From contig NZ_VMSG01000018.1 in the NCBI RefSeq assembly GCF_007713465.1, forward strand, positions 82,686 through 146,685: a stretch of DNA of 64,000 nucleotides, read 5' to 3'. The first letter of the stretch is position 1. Each line of letters begins with the position of its first letter. This document shows, piece after piece, positions 26,630-35,353 of the stretch. Under the pieces are notes generated by a model that was not told the DNA's origin, did no database searches, and was given only the letters and a program-made list of their open reading frames with translations. A program made the position numbers and the translations under genes. Origin of the DNA: Pseudomonas sp. H3(2019). Its GTDB lineage: Bacteria; Pseudomonadota; Gammaproteobacteria; Pseudomonadales; Pseudomonadaceae.

Positions 26630-28054
26630 TTAGGCTTTCAGTGGTACCAGACGCGGAGCAATCATGTTTTCCGGGCGCAGGATGTCGGCGAGCATGGCGT
26701 CGTCGAGCAAGCCTTCTTCGCGCACCAGTTCCAGCACGCCGCGGCCGCTTTCAAGAGCGATACGGGCGATGCGGGTGGCGTTTTCATAGCCGATGTACGG
26801 GTTCAGCGCGGTGACCAGACCGATCGAGTGCTCGACCAGTTCACGGCAGCGGGCTTCGTTGGCGGTGATGCCGACGATGCAGTGCTCGCGCAGCATGTCC
26901 ATGGCGCGTTGCAGCAGGCGGATCGAGTCGAAGATCTTGAAGGCGATCAACGGCTCCATCACGTTCAGTTGCAGCTGGCCGCCTTCGGCCGCGATGGTCA
27001 GGGCCAGGTCGTTACCGATGATCTGGAAGGCCACCTGGTTAACGGCTTCAGGAATAACCGGGTTGACCTTGCCTGGCATGATCGAGCTGCCTGGCTGACG
27101 CGCTGGCAGGTTGATTTCGTTGATGCCGGTGCGTGGGCCGCTGGACAGCAGGCGCAAGTCGTTGCAGATCTTCGACAGCTTGACCGCGGTGCGTTTGAGC
27201 ATGCCGGAGAACAGCACGAAGGCGCCCATGTCGGAAGTCGCTTCGATCAGGTCGGCGGCCGGTACCAGCGGTTGACCGCTGATCAGTGCCAGGCGCTGAA
27301 CAGCCAGGTGCTGGTAACGCGGGTCGGCGTTGATGCCGGTACCGATCGCGGTGCCGCCCAGGTTCACTTCGGTCAGCAGTTCCGGTGCCAGTGTCTTCAG
27401 GCGTGCCAGGTCTTCGCTCAGGGTGGTGGCGAAGGCGCGGAATTCCTGGCCAAGGGTCATCGGCACAGCGTCTTGCAGTTGGGTACGACCCATCTTCAGA
27501 ACGTGGCTGAATTCTTCACCTTTGGCCGCGAACGACTGGATCAGGCTGTCGAGGCTGGCCAGCAGGGCGTCGTGACCCAACAGCAGACCCAGGCGGATGG
27601 CCGTCGGGTAGGCGTCGTTGGTCGACTGCGCCATGTTCACGTCGTTGTTCGGGTGCAGGTATTGGTATTCGCCCTTGCTGTGGCCCATGGCCTCCAGCGC
27701 GATGTTGGCGATGACTTCGTTGGCATTCATGTTGGTTGAAGTGCCAGCGCCGCCTTGAATCATGTCCACCACGAACTCTTCGTGGAAATCGCCGCGGATC
27801 AGACGGGCACAGGCTTCGCTGATGGCAGCGTGCTTGACATCGCTCAGGTGACCCAGCTCGCGGTTGGCGTCAGCAGCAGCCTGCTTGACCATTGCCAGAC
27901 CCACAACCAGCTTCGGGTAATGCGAAATCGGAACGCCGGAGAGACGGAAGTTGTTCACCGCTCGCAGGGTCTGGATGCCGTAATACGCTTGAGCTGGTAC
28001 TTCGAGTACGCCAAGCAGGTCTTTTTCTGTGCGGAAAGATGCAGCGGAAGACAT
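26630..28054 (-). CDS. aspA: Aspartate ammonia-lyase
   Basis: A 474-residue homotetrameric lyase of the fumarase/aspartase family converting aspartate to fumarate and ammonia. The family signature GSSIMPGKVNP is at about residue 320, GGAGTSTNMNANEV at about 100, and NDAYPTAIR near 145 is typical. The ATG at 28054 gives the conserved MSSAASFRTEKD start; the ATG at 28066 adds four residues and cannot be excluded. It is first in the leftward aspA - symporter - ansA - araC-type run and divergent from a HypT-like LysR regulator. Confidence 0.95.
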   Translation of the reverse strand: MSSAASFRTEKDLLGVLEVPAQAYYGIQTLRAVNNFRLSGVPISHYPKLVVGLAMVKQAAADANRELGHLSDVKHAAISEACARLIRGDFHEEFVVDMIQGGAGTSTNMNANEVIANIALEAMGHSKGEYQYLHPNNDVNMAQSTNDAYPTAIRLGLLLGHDALLASLDSLIQSFAAKGEEFSHVLKMGRTQLQDAVPMTLGQEFRAFATTLSEDLARLKTLAPELLTEVNLGGTAIGTGINADPRYQHLAVQRLALISGQPLVPAADLIEATSDMGAFVLFSGMLKRTAVKLSKICNDLRLLSSGPRTGINEINLPARQPGSSIMPGKVNPVIPEAVNQVAFQIIGNDLALTIAAEGGQLQLNVMEPLIAFKIFDSIRLLQRAMDMLREHCIVGITANEARCRELVEHSIGLVTALNPYIGYENATRIARIALESGRGVLELVREEGLLDDAMLADILRPENMIAPRLVPLKA

Positions 28055-28234
28055 GATAGAAATCATCTCGATATGGACCCGGTCTGTGCCGGAACGCTAC
28101 GGATGCTAGGCTTGTGGAAAATTTTGGGCCAATGCTGTTAAGCACTGCCCTATGCACATTCGGCATAATGTCTGTGTGACGCCGTGTGTGCGGTGAACGT
28201 GTGACCTAAATTGGTGCGTGTCCGGGAGGACGTG

Positions 28235-29143
28235 ATGAATCTGGAAAGCAAATGGCTCGAGGACTTTAGTGCCCTGGCCGCCACCCGCAGCTTTTCGCAG
28301 GCCGCCGAACGGCGCTTCGTGACTCAGCCGGCATTCAGCCGGCGGATCCGCAGCCTGGAAGCCGCGTTGGGGCTGACTCTGGTCAATCGCTCGCGCACAC
28401 CCATCGAGCTGACGGCGGCGGGTCAGCTGTTTCTGGTCACGGCGCGTACGGTGGTCGAGCAACTCGGCGAAGTATTGCGGCATTTGCATCACCTCGAAGG
28501 CGGGCAGGGCGAAGTGATACAAGTCTCTGCCGCTCACTCCCTGGCCCTGGGTTTCTTTCCGCGCTGGATCGCACAACTGCGCAATGAAGGCCTGAACATT
28601 GCCACGCGGCTGGTGGCGACCAACGTCGGCGACGCCGTCCATGCGTTGCGCGAAGGCGGCTGCGATCTGATGCTGGCGTTTTATGACCCGGATGCGGCCA
28701 TGCAAATGGACCCGGAGATTTTCCCGTCACTGCACCTGGGCGACACCGAAATGCTCCCGGTCTGCGCGGCCGATGCCGACGGCAAACCGCTATTCGACCT
28801 CGAAGGCGAGGCCAGCGTGCCGCTGCTGGCCTACAGCGCCGGGGCTTTTCTCGGCCGTTCGGTGAACATGCTGCTGCGCCAGCGTGCGCTGCGCTTCACC
28901 ACCATTTATGAAACCGCCATGGCCGACAGCCTGAAAAGCATGGCGCTGGAAGGGTTGGGCATTGCCTGGGTGCCGCAGCTCAGCGTGCGTGCCGAACTGG
29001 CGCGCGGCGAGCTGGTGGTCTGCGGTGGCCCGCAATGGCACGTGCCACTGGAGATTCGCCTGTACCGCTGCGCGCTGGTGCGCAAGGCCAATGTAAGGCT
29101 GTTGTGGCGCAAGCTGGAAGGCAGCGCCGCGCAAACCCCTTGA
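28235..29143 (+). CDS. LysR-type regulator, HypT/YjiE-like
   Basis: A 302-residue LysR transcription factor. The winged helix (residues 1-60) includes TRSFSQAAERRFVTQPAFSR; the effector domain has AAHSLALGFFPRW and GIAWVPQ, closely like the hypochlorite-responsive HypT of E. coli. The start is ATG 28235 behind GGGAGGAC; the GTG at 28211 is rejected. It is divergent from aspA (180 bp between starts). LysR genes often regulate the divergent neighbour, so control of aspartate catabolism is an alternative to oxidant sensing. Confidence 0.85.
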   Translation: MNLESKWLEDFSALAATRSFSQAAERRFVTQPAFSRRIRSLEAALGLTLVNRSRTPIELTAAGQLFLVTARTVVEQLGEVLRHLHHLEGGQGEVIQVSAAHSLALGFFPRWIAQLRNEGLNIATRLVATNVGDAVHALREGGCDLMLAFYDPDAAMQMDPEIFPSLHLGDTEMLPVCAADADGKPLFDLEGEASVPLLAYSAGAFLGRSVNMLLRQRALRFTTIYETAMADSLKSMALEGLGIAWVPQLSVRAELARGELVVCGGPQWHVPLEIRLYRCALVRKANVRLLWRKLEGSAAQTP

Positions 29144-29308
29144 GACTCTGAAGATTCAGTGTGGGATTCGTGTTGTATTGGATTGACCTTCAGGTCAATA
29201 AAACCGGCACTTTGCGCCGTATGACAGATGGTCGCGCGGGGGGCTGTTTATCTGCTTCATTGAGGTATACTGCGCGGCCTTCGGCCGGTTTGACTGGCCA
29301 GGTTTCGA

Positions 29309-29434
29309 AGGTAAAACTCGCCGAGCGAAGATCAGGCAAGGCAAAAACAAGCGAGAAAGCGGAGTTGGCTTTAGCCAATGAGCATTTCGAGATTGTTTTT
29401 AACGCTGCATGATTGAGCGCAGGCAGTTTTAACT
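29309..29434 (+). ncRNA. Large imperfect palindrome: MITE-like element or structured leader RNA
   Basis: About 126 bp with mirrored ends (GTAAAACT...GCC and GGCAGTTTTAAC) and a long imperfect stem inside. AAAAACAAGCGAGAAAGC pairs loosely with GCATTTCGAGATTGTTTTT around a tip hairpin TTGGC-TTTA-GCCAA. The outer GATCAGGCAAGGC pairs with GCTGCATGATT and flanking bases. A -10-like TATACT lies upstream and a strong terminator just downstream. It could be a non-autonomous mobile element or an RNA; I cannot decide from one copy. Confidence 0.5.
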
Positions 29435-29453
29435 CGAAACTAATTCGTACAAT

Positions 29454-29486
29454 CAAGCCACGCATTTGCGTGGCTTGTTGTTTTTT
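29454..29486 (+). terminator. Rho-independent terminator upstream of purE
   Basis: An 11-bp stem CAAGCCACGCA / TGCGTGGCTTG with a TT loop followed by TTGTTTTTT. It ends 38 bp before the purE start, so it either closes a separate leader RNA or attenuates purEK. Confidence 0.9.
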
Positions 29487-29524
29487 GACGCGCCTGCGGG
29501 CGCCCAGAGAGAAGAGGCACGACG

Positions 29525-30016
29525 ATGAGCGCACTGGTTGGCGTGATCATGGGCTCCAAGTCCGATTGGTCCACCCTTAGCCACACCGCCGATATGCTGG
29601 AAAAGCTCGGCATCCCTTACGAGGTGAAAGTGGTCTCTGCCCACCGCACCCCGGACCTGCTGTTCCAGTACGCCGAAGAGGCCGAGGCCCGTGGCATCGA
29701 GGTGATTATCGCCGGTGCCGGCGGCGCGGCCCACTTGCCTGGCATGTGTGCGGCCAAGACCCACCTGCCGGTACTGGGCGTGCCGGTGCAGTCGTCGATG
29801 CTTTCGGGCGTCGATTCGCTGCTGTCGATCGTGCAGATGCCTGCAGGTATTCCGGTTGCCACCCTGGCCATCGGCAAGGCGGGTGCGATCAACGCCGCGC
29901 TGCTGTCGGCGAGTATTCTGGGCGCCAAGCACCCGCAATTCCACGCGGTGCTGAAAACCTTCCGTGCTGAGCAGACAGACAGCGTCCTGGACAATCCAGA
30001 CCCACGCATCGCCTGA
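29525..30016 (+). CDS. purE: N5-carboxyaminoimidazole ribonucleotide mutase
   Basis: A 163-residue class I PurE of de novo purine synthesis, which moves the carboxyl group of N5-CAIR to give CAIR. The N-terminal IMGSKSDWSTL phosphate loop and VVSAHRTPD at about 40-48 are conserved, followed by IIAGAGGAAHLPGM. A GAGAAGAGG ribosome site lies upstream of ATG 29525. purK follows after 11 bp, an operon. A terminator hairpin between the probable promoter and the gene suggests leader control. Confidence 0.95.
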   Translation: MSALVGVIMGSKSDWSTLSHTADMLEKLGIPYEVKVVSAHRTPDLLFQYAEEAEARGIEVIIAGAGGAAHLPGMCAAKTHLPVLGVPVQSSMLSGVDSLLSIVQMPAGIPVATLAIGKAGAINAALLSASILGAKHPQFHAVLKTFRAEQTDSVLDNPDPRIA

Positions 30017-30027
30017 GGTTGTTGACG

Positions 30028-31110
30028 ATGAAGATCGGTGTAATCGGTGGCGGCCAGTTGGGTCGCATGTTGGCCCTGGCAGGTACGCCGCTGGGAATGA
30101 ACTTCGCTTTTCTGGACCCCGCGCCGGATGCCTGCGCAGCCGCGCTGGGCGAACACCTGCGGGCCGATTACGGCGATCAGGATCACCTGCGCCAGTTGGC
30201 CGATGAAGTCGATCTGGTGACCTTCGAGTTCGAAAGCGTCCCGGCCGAAACCGTGGCCTTCCTGTCGCAATTCGTCCCGGTTTACCCGAGTGCCGAAGCG
30301 CTGCGCATCGCCCGCGATCGCTGGTTCGAAAAGAGCCTGTTCAAGGACCTGGGTATTCCGACCCCGGCTTTCGCCGATATCCACTCGCAAGCCGATCTGG
30401 AAGCCGCGGTTGCCACCATCGGCCTGCCCGCCGTGCTGAAAACCCGCACCCTGGGTTACGACGGCAAGGGCCAGAAAGTCCTGCGCACACCGGCCGATGT
30501 GGTCGGCACCTTCGCCGAGTTGGGCAGTGTGGCCTGCTTGCTGGAAGGCTTCGTGCCGTTCACCGGCGAAGTCTCGCTGATCGCCGTGCGCGCTCGCGAT
30601 GGTGAAACGAAGTTCTACCCGTTGGTCCACAACACCCACGACAGCGGCATTCTCAAACTGTCCGTGGCCAGCACCGACCACCCGCTGCAAGCCTTGGCCG
30701 AGGATTACTCCAGTCGTGTGCTCAAGCAGCTGGACTATGTCGGCGTGATGGCGTTCGAGTTCTTCGAAGTCGACGGTGGCCTCAAGGCCAACGAAATTGC
30801 CCCGCGTGTACACAACTCCGGGCACTGGACCACTGAAGGCGCCGAGTGCAGCCAGTTCGAAAACCACCTGCGCGCCGTGGCCGGCCTACCGCTGGGTTCG
30901 ACCGCCAAGGTCGGCGAGAGCGCGATGCTCAACTTCATCGGCGTCGTCCCGCCGGTCGAGAAGGTCATCGCCATCGCTGATTGCCATCTGCACCACTACG
31001 GCAAGGCGTTCAAGGTCGGCCGCAAGGTTGGTCACGCCAACCTGCGCTGCGCCGACAGGGAGACGCTCGCGCAGCAGATCCTAAAGGTCGAAGCGCTGAT
31101 CAGCGAATAG
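30028..31110 (+). CDS. purK: N5-carboxyaminoimidazole ribonucleotide synthase
   Basis: A 360-residue ATP-grasp enzyme that makes N5-CAIR from AIR, bicarbonate and ATP, feeding PurE. It opens with MKIGVIGGGQLGRMLALAG; the ATP-binding LKTRTLGYDGKGQ is near 140 and EIAPRVHNSGHWT near 255. The ATG at 30028 is the usual start; TTG 30019 is an in-frame alternative. It follows purE by 11 bp. Confidence 0.95.
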   Translation: MKIGVIGGGQLGRMLALAGTPLGMNFAFLDPAPDACAAALGEHLRADYGDQDHLRQLADEVDLVTFEFESVPAETVAFLSQFVPVYPSAEALRIARDRWFEKSLFKDLGIPTPAFADIHSQADLEAAVATIGLPAVLKTRTLGYDGKGQKVLRTPADVVGTFAELGSVACLLEGFVPFTGEVSLIAVRARDGETKFYPLVHNTHDSGILKLSVASTDHPLQALAEDYSSRVLKQLDYVGVMAFEFFEVDGGLKANEIAPRVHNSGHWTTEGAECSQFENHLRAVAGLPLGSTAKVGESAMLNFIGVVPPVEKVIAIADCHLHHYGKAFKVGRKVGHANLRCADRETLAQQILKVEALISE

Positions 31111-31216
31111 TTTCATCTGGCGGCGATGGAACCTTCGGTCGCCGCCGATCTCTGATGGCAGGATGCCAAAGTCTGGCTAGGCTTCGGCATACCTACATCA
31201 TTCAGAGGGAAACGCC

Positions 31217-31465
31217 ATGCACATTATTGGAACCATCTTCATCGGATTGATCGTTGGCCTGCTGGCTCGTTTCCTGAAGCCAGGTGACGACAGCATGGGC
31301 TGGATCATGACCATCCTGCTCGGCATCGGCGGTTCGCTGGCCGCGACTTACGGTGGTCAGGCGCTCCATATCTATGAACCTGGGCAAGCCGCGGGTTTCT
31401 TGGGTGCACTGGTGGGCGCGATTGTTTTGCTGGTGATCTACGGTCTGATCAAGAAAAACACCTGA
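31217..31465 (+). CDS. GlsB/YeaQ/YmgE family stress-response membrane protein
   Basis: An 82-residue inner-membrane protein with three hydrophobic helices separated by glycine-rich turns (FIGLIVGLLARFLKPGDD, LLGIGGSLAATYGG, FLGALVGAIVLLVIYGL), the pattern of the transglycosylase-associated/GlsB family. Members are stress-induced; the molecular role is unclear. It has its own AGAGGGAAACGCC ribosome site and is followed by a hairpin. Confidence 0.9.
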   Translation: MHIIGTIFIGLIVGLLARFLKPGDDSMGWIMTILLGIGGSLAATYGGQALHIYEPGQAAGFLGALVGAIVLLVIYGLIKKNT

Positions 31466-31477
31466 TTCAAGCGACAA

Positions 31478-31508
31478 AGCCCTCTCTGCCGCACGGGCAG
31501 AGGGGGCT
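31478..31508 (+). terminator. GC-rich hairpin after the GlsB-like gene
   Basis: Arms AGCCCTCTCTGCC and GGGCAGAGGGGGCT flank a short GCAC loop, 13 bp beyond the stop codon. No long T run follows, so termination strength is uncertain. Confidence 0.6.
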
Positions 31509-31553
31509 AGAATGCTCGACGATTTACTGACTCCCCTTTGCCGAGCACATTTC

Positions 31554-32090
31554 ATGCGCCGTCTTCTGCTGACTCTCTTATTGCTGGGCACTGGCCTGGC
31601 TCATGCCGGCGAACTGCCGGAAACCGACTGGCTTGAACTGATGCCCAAGTCGGATCAGAAAGCCCTTGAGGCCATGCCTGAAATCGACCACAACTCGCCC
31701 GAAGCCAACGGCACCTTTACCGACAAGGGTGGCCTGAAGCAGAGCAAGGGCTTGCCAGCGGTGATGTATTCGACCAAGACCGTGGCGTCGATGAACGACA
31801 AGAACATCCGCATCGGCGGGTATCCCGTGCCGCTGGAAACCGATGCCAAGGGTCGCAGCACGCTGTTCTTCCTGGTGCCTTACCCGGGCGCCTGCATCCA
31901 CGTGCCGCCACCACCGCCTAACCAATTGGTGCTGGTGCGCTATCCGAAGGGCTTGAAGCTGGACGATATCTACACACCGCTGTGGGTCACCGGCACGCTG
32001 AAGATCGAGAAGGTCAACAACGACCTGGCCGATGCGGCCTATGCACTGGATGCGGATAAAGTGCGGGCGGTCAAAGAGTCGGATTTGTAA
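31554..32090 (+). CDS. Exported DUF3299 protein
   Basis: A 178-residue predicted periplasmic protein. The signal peptide MRRLLLTLLLLGTGLAHA is cleaved before GELPETDW. The mature part matches the DUF3299 pattern: IRIGGYPVPLE, then FFLVPYPGACIHVPPPPPNQ with a single conserved cysteine, and LWVTGTLKIE. The family is often linked to metal or transporter operons, but no function is established. The start is ATG 31554; an in-frame start at 31512 would put charged residues before the signal. Confidence 0.82.
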   Translation: MRRLLLTLLLLGTGLAHAGELPETDWLELMPKSDQKALEAMPEIDHNSPEANGTFTDKGGLKQSKGLPAVMYSTKTVASMNDKNIRIGGYPVPLETDAKGRSTLFFLVPYPGACIHVPPPPPNQLVLVRYPKGLKLDDIYTPLWVTGTLKIEKVNNDLADAAYALDADKVRAVKESDL

Positions 32091-32110
32091 GGAAAGGCTT
32101 GCACAGAAGC

Positions 32111-32140
32111 TGTGGCGAGGGAGCAAGCTCCCTCGCCACA
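32111..32140. repeat. REP palindrome (TGTGGCGAGGGAGC family)
   Basis: A perfect 14-bp inverted repeat TGTGGCGAGGGAGC / GCTCCCTCGCCACA around AA, between convergent genes. This is a typical P. fluorescens-group REP unit. Confidence 0.9.
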
Positions 32141-32156
32141 ATTGTCCGCAGTGTCT

Positions 32157-33056
32157 CTATAGCGGTTTGCTGGCGATGCTCACGCCCAGCGTATGACTCG
32201 CCCCCGGCGCCAGGGTCACGACGTCATCCATCACATTCGCCGTTTCGATGCACAGCATGCGCTGCCAGCCATCGTCGGCCATGTCACTGAACTGCGCTGA
32301 GCGCGCAATCCACGGGTTCCAGATCACCGCCGAGCGCGAGCCGCTGCTGGTCAGCTCGATGCGCCGTTCCCAGGCAGGATCGACGATGCTCAATTGCGCC
32401 GGTGTATTCAGGTAGATCCGGTCGGTTTCCCCGGCAAAACGCAGGTCGCCGTTCTGAGTGACGGTTTTCCAGTTATCCAGGGTTTCGATGTAGCTCAGCC
32501 CGTCCAGGCCTTCGACGTGCACGTTGCGTACATCGCTGACCGCGTAATAGCTGTGCAGCGCCTGGCTGATGGTGACGGGGGTACTGCCCTGGTTTTGGCT
32601 GGTCAGGTTGATATGCAGTTGCTCATCCAGGCGAATGCTCAGTTTCAGATCCACCGGATACGGCCAACCCGGCAAGCCGCCTTCGAGGTAGGGGAGGACG
32701 AACTCGACCTTCAGGCTTTCGCCTTCGGCTTCAATCGCACCCAGTTCCCAGTCCATCGTCCGTACTAAACCGTGGGCGGTCGGCGCTTCGTTGCTGACGC
32801 GCATTGCCTGAACGCTCGGCGGATTGCGGTCCAGGTTGCCAAACCATGGCCAGCACACCGGAACACCGGCGCGGATGCTTTTGCCGGTTTTGAACACCGC
32901 CTCATCGTTGAGCCAGATCAGCGGCGGTTGCCCGGCCAGTTGATAACTGAGGATGTGCGCGCCTTGCTGGGCCACCAGCAATTCGGCCTGACCGTGGCGG
33001 ATGCGCCAGCAGTTCAGTTCATCCAGTTTTACGGCTTCAACGTTGGGAGTCGGCAT
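32157..33056 (-). CDS. D-hexose-6-phosphate mutarotase (YeaD-like)
   Basis: A 299-residue aldose-1-epimerase superfamily enzyme of the YeaD group, interconverting the anomers of glucose 6-phosphate. RAGVPVCWPWFGN (about 72-84) and AHGLVRTMDWEL carry the conserved sugar-phosphate and catalytic His region; the catalytic Glu is likely in DGWQRMLCIETANV near the C-terminus. The ATG at 33056 is chosen; ATG 33065 is nearby. It converges on the DUF3299 gene across a REP unit. Confidence 0.87.
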   Translation of the reverse strand: MPTPNVEAVKLDELNCWRIRHGQAELLVAQQGAHILSYQLAGQPPLIWLNDEAVFKTGKSIRAGVPVCWPWFGNLDRNPPSVQAMRVSNEAPTAHGLVRTMDWELGAIEAEGESLKVEFVLPYLEGGLPGWPYPVDLKLSIRLDEQLHINLTSQNQGSTPVTISQALHSYYAVSDVRNVHVEGLDGLSYIETLDNWKTVTQNGDLRFAGETDRIYLNTPAQLSIVDPAWERRIELTSSGSRSAVIWNPWIARSAQFSDMADDGWQRMLCIETANVMDDVVTLAPGASHTLGVSIASKPL

Positions 33057-33129
33057 GTTGCGCATCTCGTTCAGGATCAATGACGTCAATGGACCGTAAA
33101 GCGGCCGCCGGGTTTAACGCTCGCCCGGT

Positions 33130-33534
33130 TTAACGAGCTCTGGGTGGAACCGAGCGGGTGCGGCCGCTGCCATCGATGGCGACGAACACGAACACCGCCT
33201 CAGTGACTTTACGCCATTCGCTGGACAGTGGATCGTCGCTCCAGACCTCGACCATCATCTTGATCGAGCTACGGCCGATTTCCGTTGCCTGGGTATAGAA
33301 GGACAGCTGCGCGCCCACAGCGACCGGCACCAGGAAGGCCATGCGATCGATCGCCACGGTGGCGACACGTCCGCCCGCGACCTTGCTGGCCATCGCCGTA
33401 CCGGCCAAATCCATCTGAGACACCAGCCAGCCGCCGAATATATCGCCAAAGCCGTTGGTTTCGCGGGGAAGCGCGGTGATTTGCAGGGCCAGATCGCCTT
33501 GCGGAATAGGATCTTCTTGTTCGAGCTCTATCAT
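33130..33534 (-). CDS. Acyl-CoA thioesterase (hotdog fold, YciA-like)
   Basis: A 134-residue single-hotdog thioesterase hydrolysing acyl-CoA. It shows the family pattern NGFGDIFGGWLVSQMDLAGT at about 26-45 (catalytic Asp in the helix), then VATVAIDRMAFLVPV. The start is ATG 33534; the frame continues to 33702, but that extension lacks family similarity. It is probably independently transcribed upstream of the mutarotase gene. Confidence 0.88.
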   Translation of the reverse strand: MIELEQEDPIPQGDLALQITALPRETNGFGDIFGGWLVSQMDLAGTAMASKVAGGRVATVAIDRMAFLVPVAVGAQLSFYTQATEIGRSSIKMMVEVWSDDPLSSEWRKVTEAVFVFVAIDGSGRTRSVPPRAR

Positions 33535-33900
33535 GCCGGGGGTGCCTCTGAGCCGTGACTCTTGGAATATGTAGCGGGTGAATAGCCGTCCTGGGAAAAA
33601 CGATTCAGCCCCGAACATACTACGTTCGTCACGTTTTCCATAAGGCGTGCTAAAGGGAAACTCTGCGAAACCGGCTGACAAAGGCCAACGACGTTTTCGC
33701 ACAGCAACCCCTTACAAAGTGTTGCACGGTTGCGAGTATATCGGTCGGTAGACTCCGAGACGACCATCGGGTTCTCATTTTGACTGCCAAATACTCGCTT
33801 TCCTGTGCTTTTTCGAACAATTTGCTATCGTGCCGAACCTGCCCAAGCCCCTGCCAGCGTTGTTGGGGTTGCGGATCTGACTATAAGAGAAGCCCTTGCC

Positions 33901-35199
33901 ATGACCACCGCGCCATCGAGCATAGCGTCACCCGCGCAACCTGCGCGCCCCTTGACCGGTAACGATTACAAGACACTGTCGCTTTCCGCCTTGGGCGGCG
34001 CACTGGAGTTTTACGACTTCATCATCTTCGTGTTCTTCGCCACGGTCGTTGGCAAGTTGTTCTTCCCGGCGGACATGCCCGAGTGGCTGCGGCTGATGCA
34101 GACCTTCGGTATCTTTGCCGCCGGTTACCTGGCGCGGCCACTGGGCGGCATCGTCATGGCGCACTTTGGCGACCTGCTGGGGCGCAAGAAAATGTTCACC
34201 CTGAGCATTTTCATGATGGCCGTACCGACGCTGATCATGGGCCTGCTGCCGACTTATGCGCAGATCGGCCTGTGGGCGCCGATCCTGTTGCTGCTGATGC
34301 GGGTGATCCAGGGCGCGGCGATTGGCGGTGAAGTGCCGGGGGCCTGGGTATTCGTTTCCGAACACGTGCCACAGCGGCACATCGGCTACGCCTGCGGCAC
34401 GCTGACGTGCGGCCTGACCGCGGGCATCCTGCTTGGCTCGCTGGTTGCCACCGCGATCAACAGCCTCTATACCCCTGAACAGGTGGCCGATTACGCCTGG
34501 CGTATCCCGTTCCTGCTCGGCGGTGTGTTCGGCCTGTTCTCGGTCTACCTGCGCCGTTGGCTGCACGAAACCCCAGTGTTCGCCGAGCTGCAACTGCGCA
34601 AGGCGCTGGCCGAAGAGGTGCCGCTGCGTGCGGTGCTGCGTGACCATCGCGGCGCCATCGCCATCTCGATGCTGCTGACCTGGTTGCTGTCGGCCGGGAT
34701 CATCGTGGTCATTCTGATGACCCCGACCGTGCTGCAAACCATTTATCACTTCTCGGCCACGACTGCGCTGCAAGCCAATAGCGTGGCCATCGTGTGCCTG
34801 AGCCTGGGCTGTGTGATCTCCGGCGCGCTGGCGGATCGCTTCGGCGCTGGCCGGGTGTTCGTGTTTGGCAGCGCAGCGCTGCTGGCGACGTCCTGGACTT
34901 TCTACCACAGCCTGTTCGATCACCCCGACTGGCTATTCCCGCTGTACGCGCTGACCGGCCTGTTTGTCGGCACCATCGGCGCGGTGCCATTCGTGATGGT
35001 CAAGGCGTTCCCGGCCGTGGTGCGCTTCAGCGGCCTGTCGTTTTCCTACAACCTGGCTTACGCGATCTTCGGCGGCCTGACCCCGATGGTCGTCACCCTG
35101 CTGCTCAAGGAAAGCCCGCTGGGGCCTGCCTATTATGTGGCGATCATTTGCAGCATCGGGATTCTGGTGGGTGGTTACCTCTGGAAGAACAACCGCTAA
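33901..35199 (+). CDS. MFS transporter, metabolite:H+ symporter (MHS) type
   Basis: A 432-residue, 12-helix major facilitator related to ProP, CitA and KgtP. The MHS hallmarks are GGALEFYDFIIFVFF in helix 1, RPLGGIVMAHFGDLLGRKK in loop 2-3, and RVIQGAAIGGEVPGA in helix 5. Substrates in this group are organic acids or betaines; none can be assigned here. The start is ATG 33901; the upstream in-frame start at 33805 adds a non-hydrophobic leader. It lies directly before pstS, separated by a REP element and the Pho box. Confidence 0.87.
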   Translation: MTTAPSSIASPAQPARPLTGNDYKTLSLSALGGALEFYDFIIFVFFATVVGKLFFPADMPEWLRLMQTFGIFAAGYLARPLGGIVMAHFGDLLGRKKMFTLSIFMMAVPTLIMGLLPTYAQIGLWAPILLLLMRVIQGAAIGGEVPGAWVFVSEHVPQRHIGYACGTLTCGLTAGILLGSLVATAINSLYTPEQVADYAWRIPFLLGGVFGLFSVYLRRWLHETPVFAELQLRKALAEEVPLRAVLRDHRGAIAISMLLTWLLSAGIIVVILMTPTVLQTIYHFSATTALQANSVAIVCLSLGCVISGALADRFGAGRVFVFGSAALLATSWTFYHSLFDHPDWLFPLYALTGLFVGTIGAVPFVMVKAFPAVVRFSGLSFSYNLAYAIFGGLTPMVVTLLLKESPLGPAYYVAIICSIGILVGGYLWKNNR

Positions 35200-35209
35200 C
35201 TCACTGAAT

Positions 35210-35240
35210 GATCGTTCCCACGCAGAGCATGGGAACGATC
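35210..35240. repeat. REP-like palindrome (GATCGTTCCCACGC family)
   Basis: GATCGTTCCCACGC / GCATGGGAACGATC around AGA, 10 bp after the MFS stop codon and just upstream of the pstS promoter. Confidence 0.88.
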
Positions 35241-35257
35241 AAGCGCCAAATGCTGGC

Positions 35258-35297
35258 CTTTCATCTAATTGTCATATTCAAGTCATAGAGTGTTCAC
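35258..35297 (+). promoter_or_regulatory. Pho box of pstS
   Basis: Four 7-mers begin exactly 11 bp apart: CTTTCAT 35258, TTGTCAT 35269, AAGTCAT 35280 and TGTTCAC 35291. This is the direct-repeat spacing of PhoB sites (consensus CTGTCAT every 11 bp), 57 to 96 bp upstream of pstS. PhoB activation under phosphate limitation is expected. Confidence 0.85.
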
Positions 35298-35353
35298 ACG
35301 GCCTGCCGATACTTGGCCCCGACTTAACACACCCTATTTGCTAGGAGTAAGGC

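Larger units (their letters stand above)
29144..29524. other. 381-bp region between LysR gene and purE
   Basis: No coding sequence is supported. It holds a possible -10 element TATACT at 29266, a large imperfect palindrome (29309-29434) and an intrinsic terminator (29454-29486), the last two listed separately. The layout suggests a short leader transcript or a miniature element inserted ahead of purE. Confidence 0.7.
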
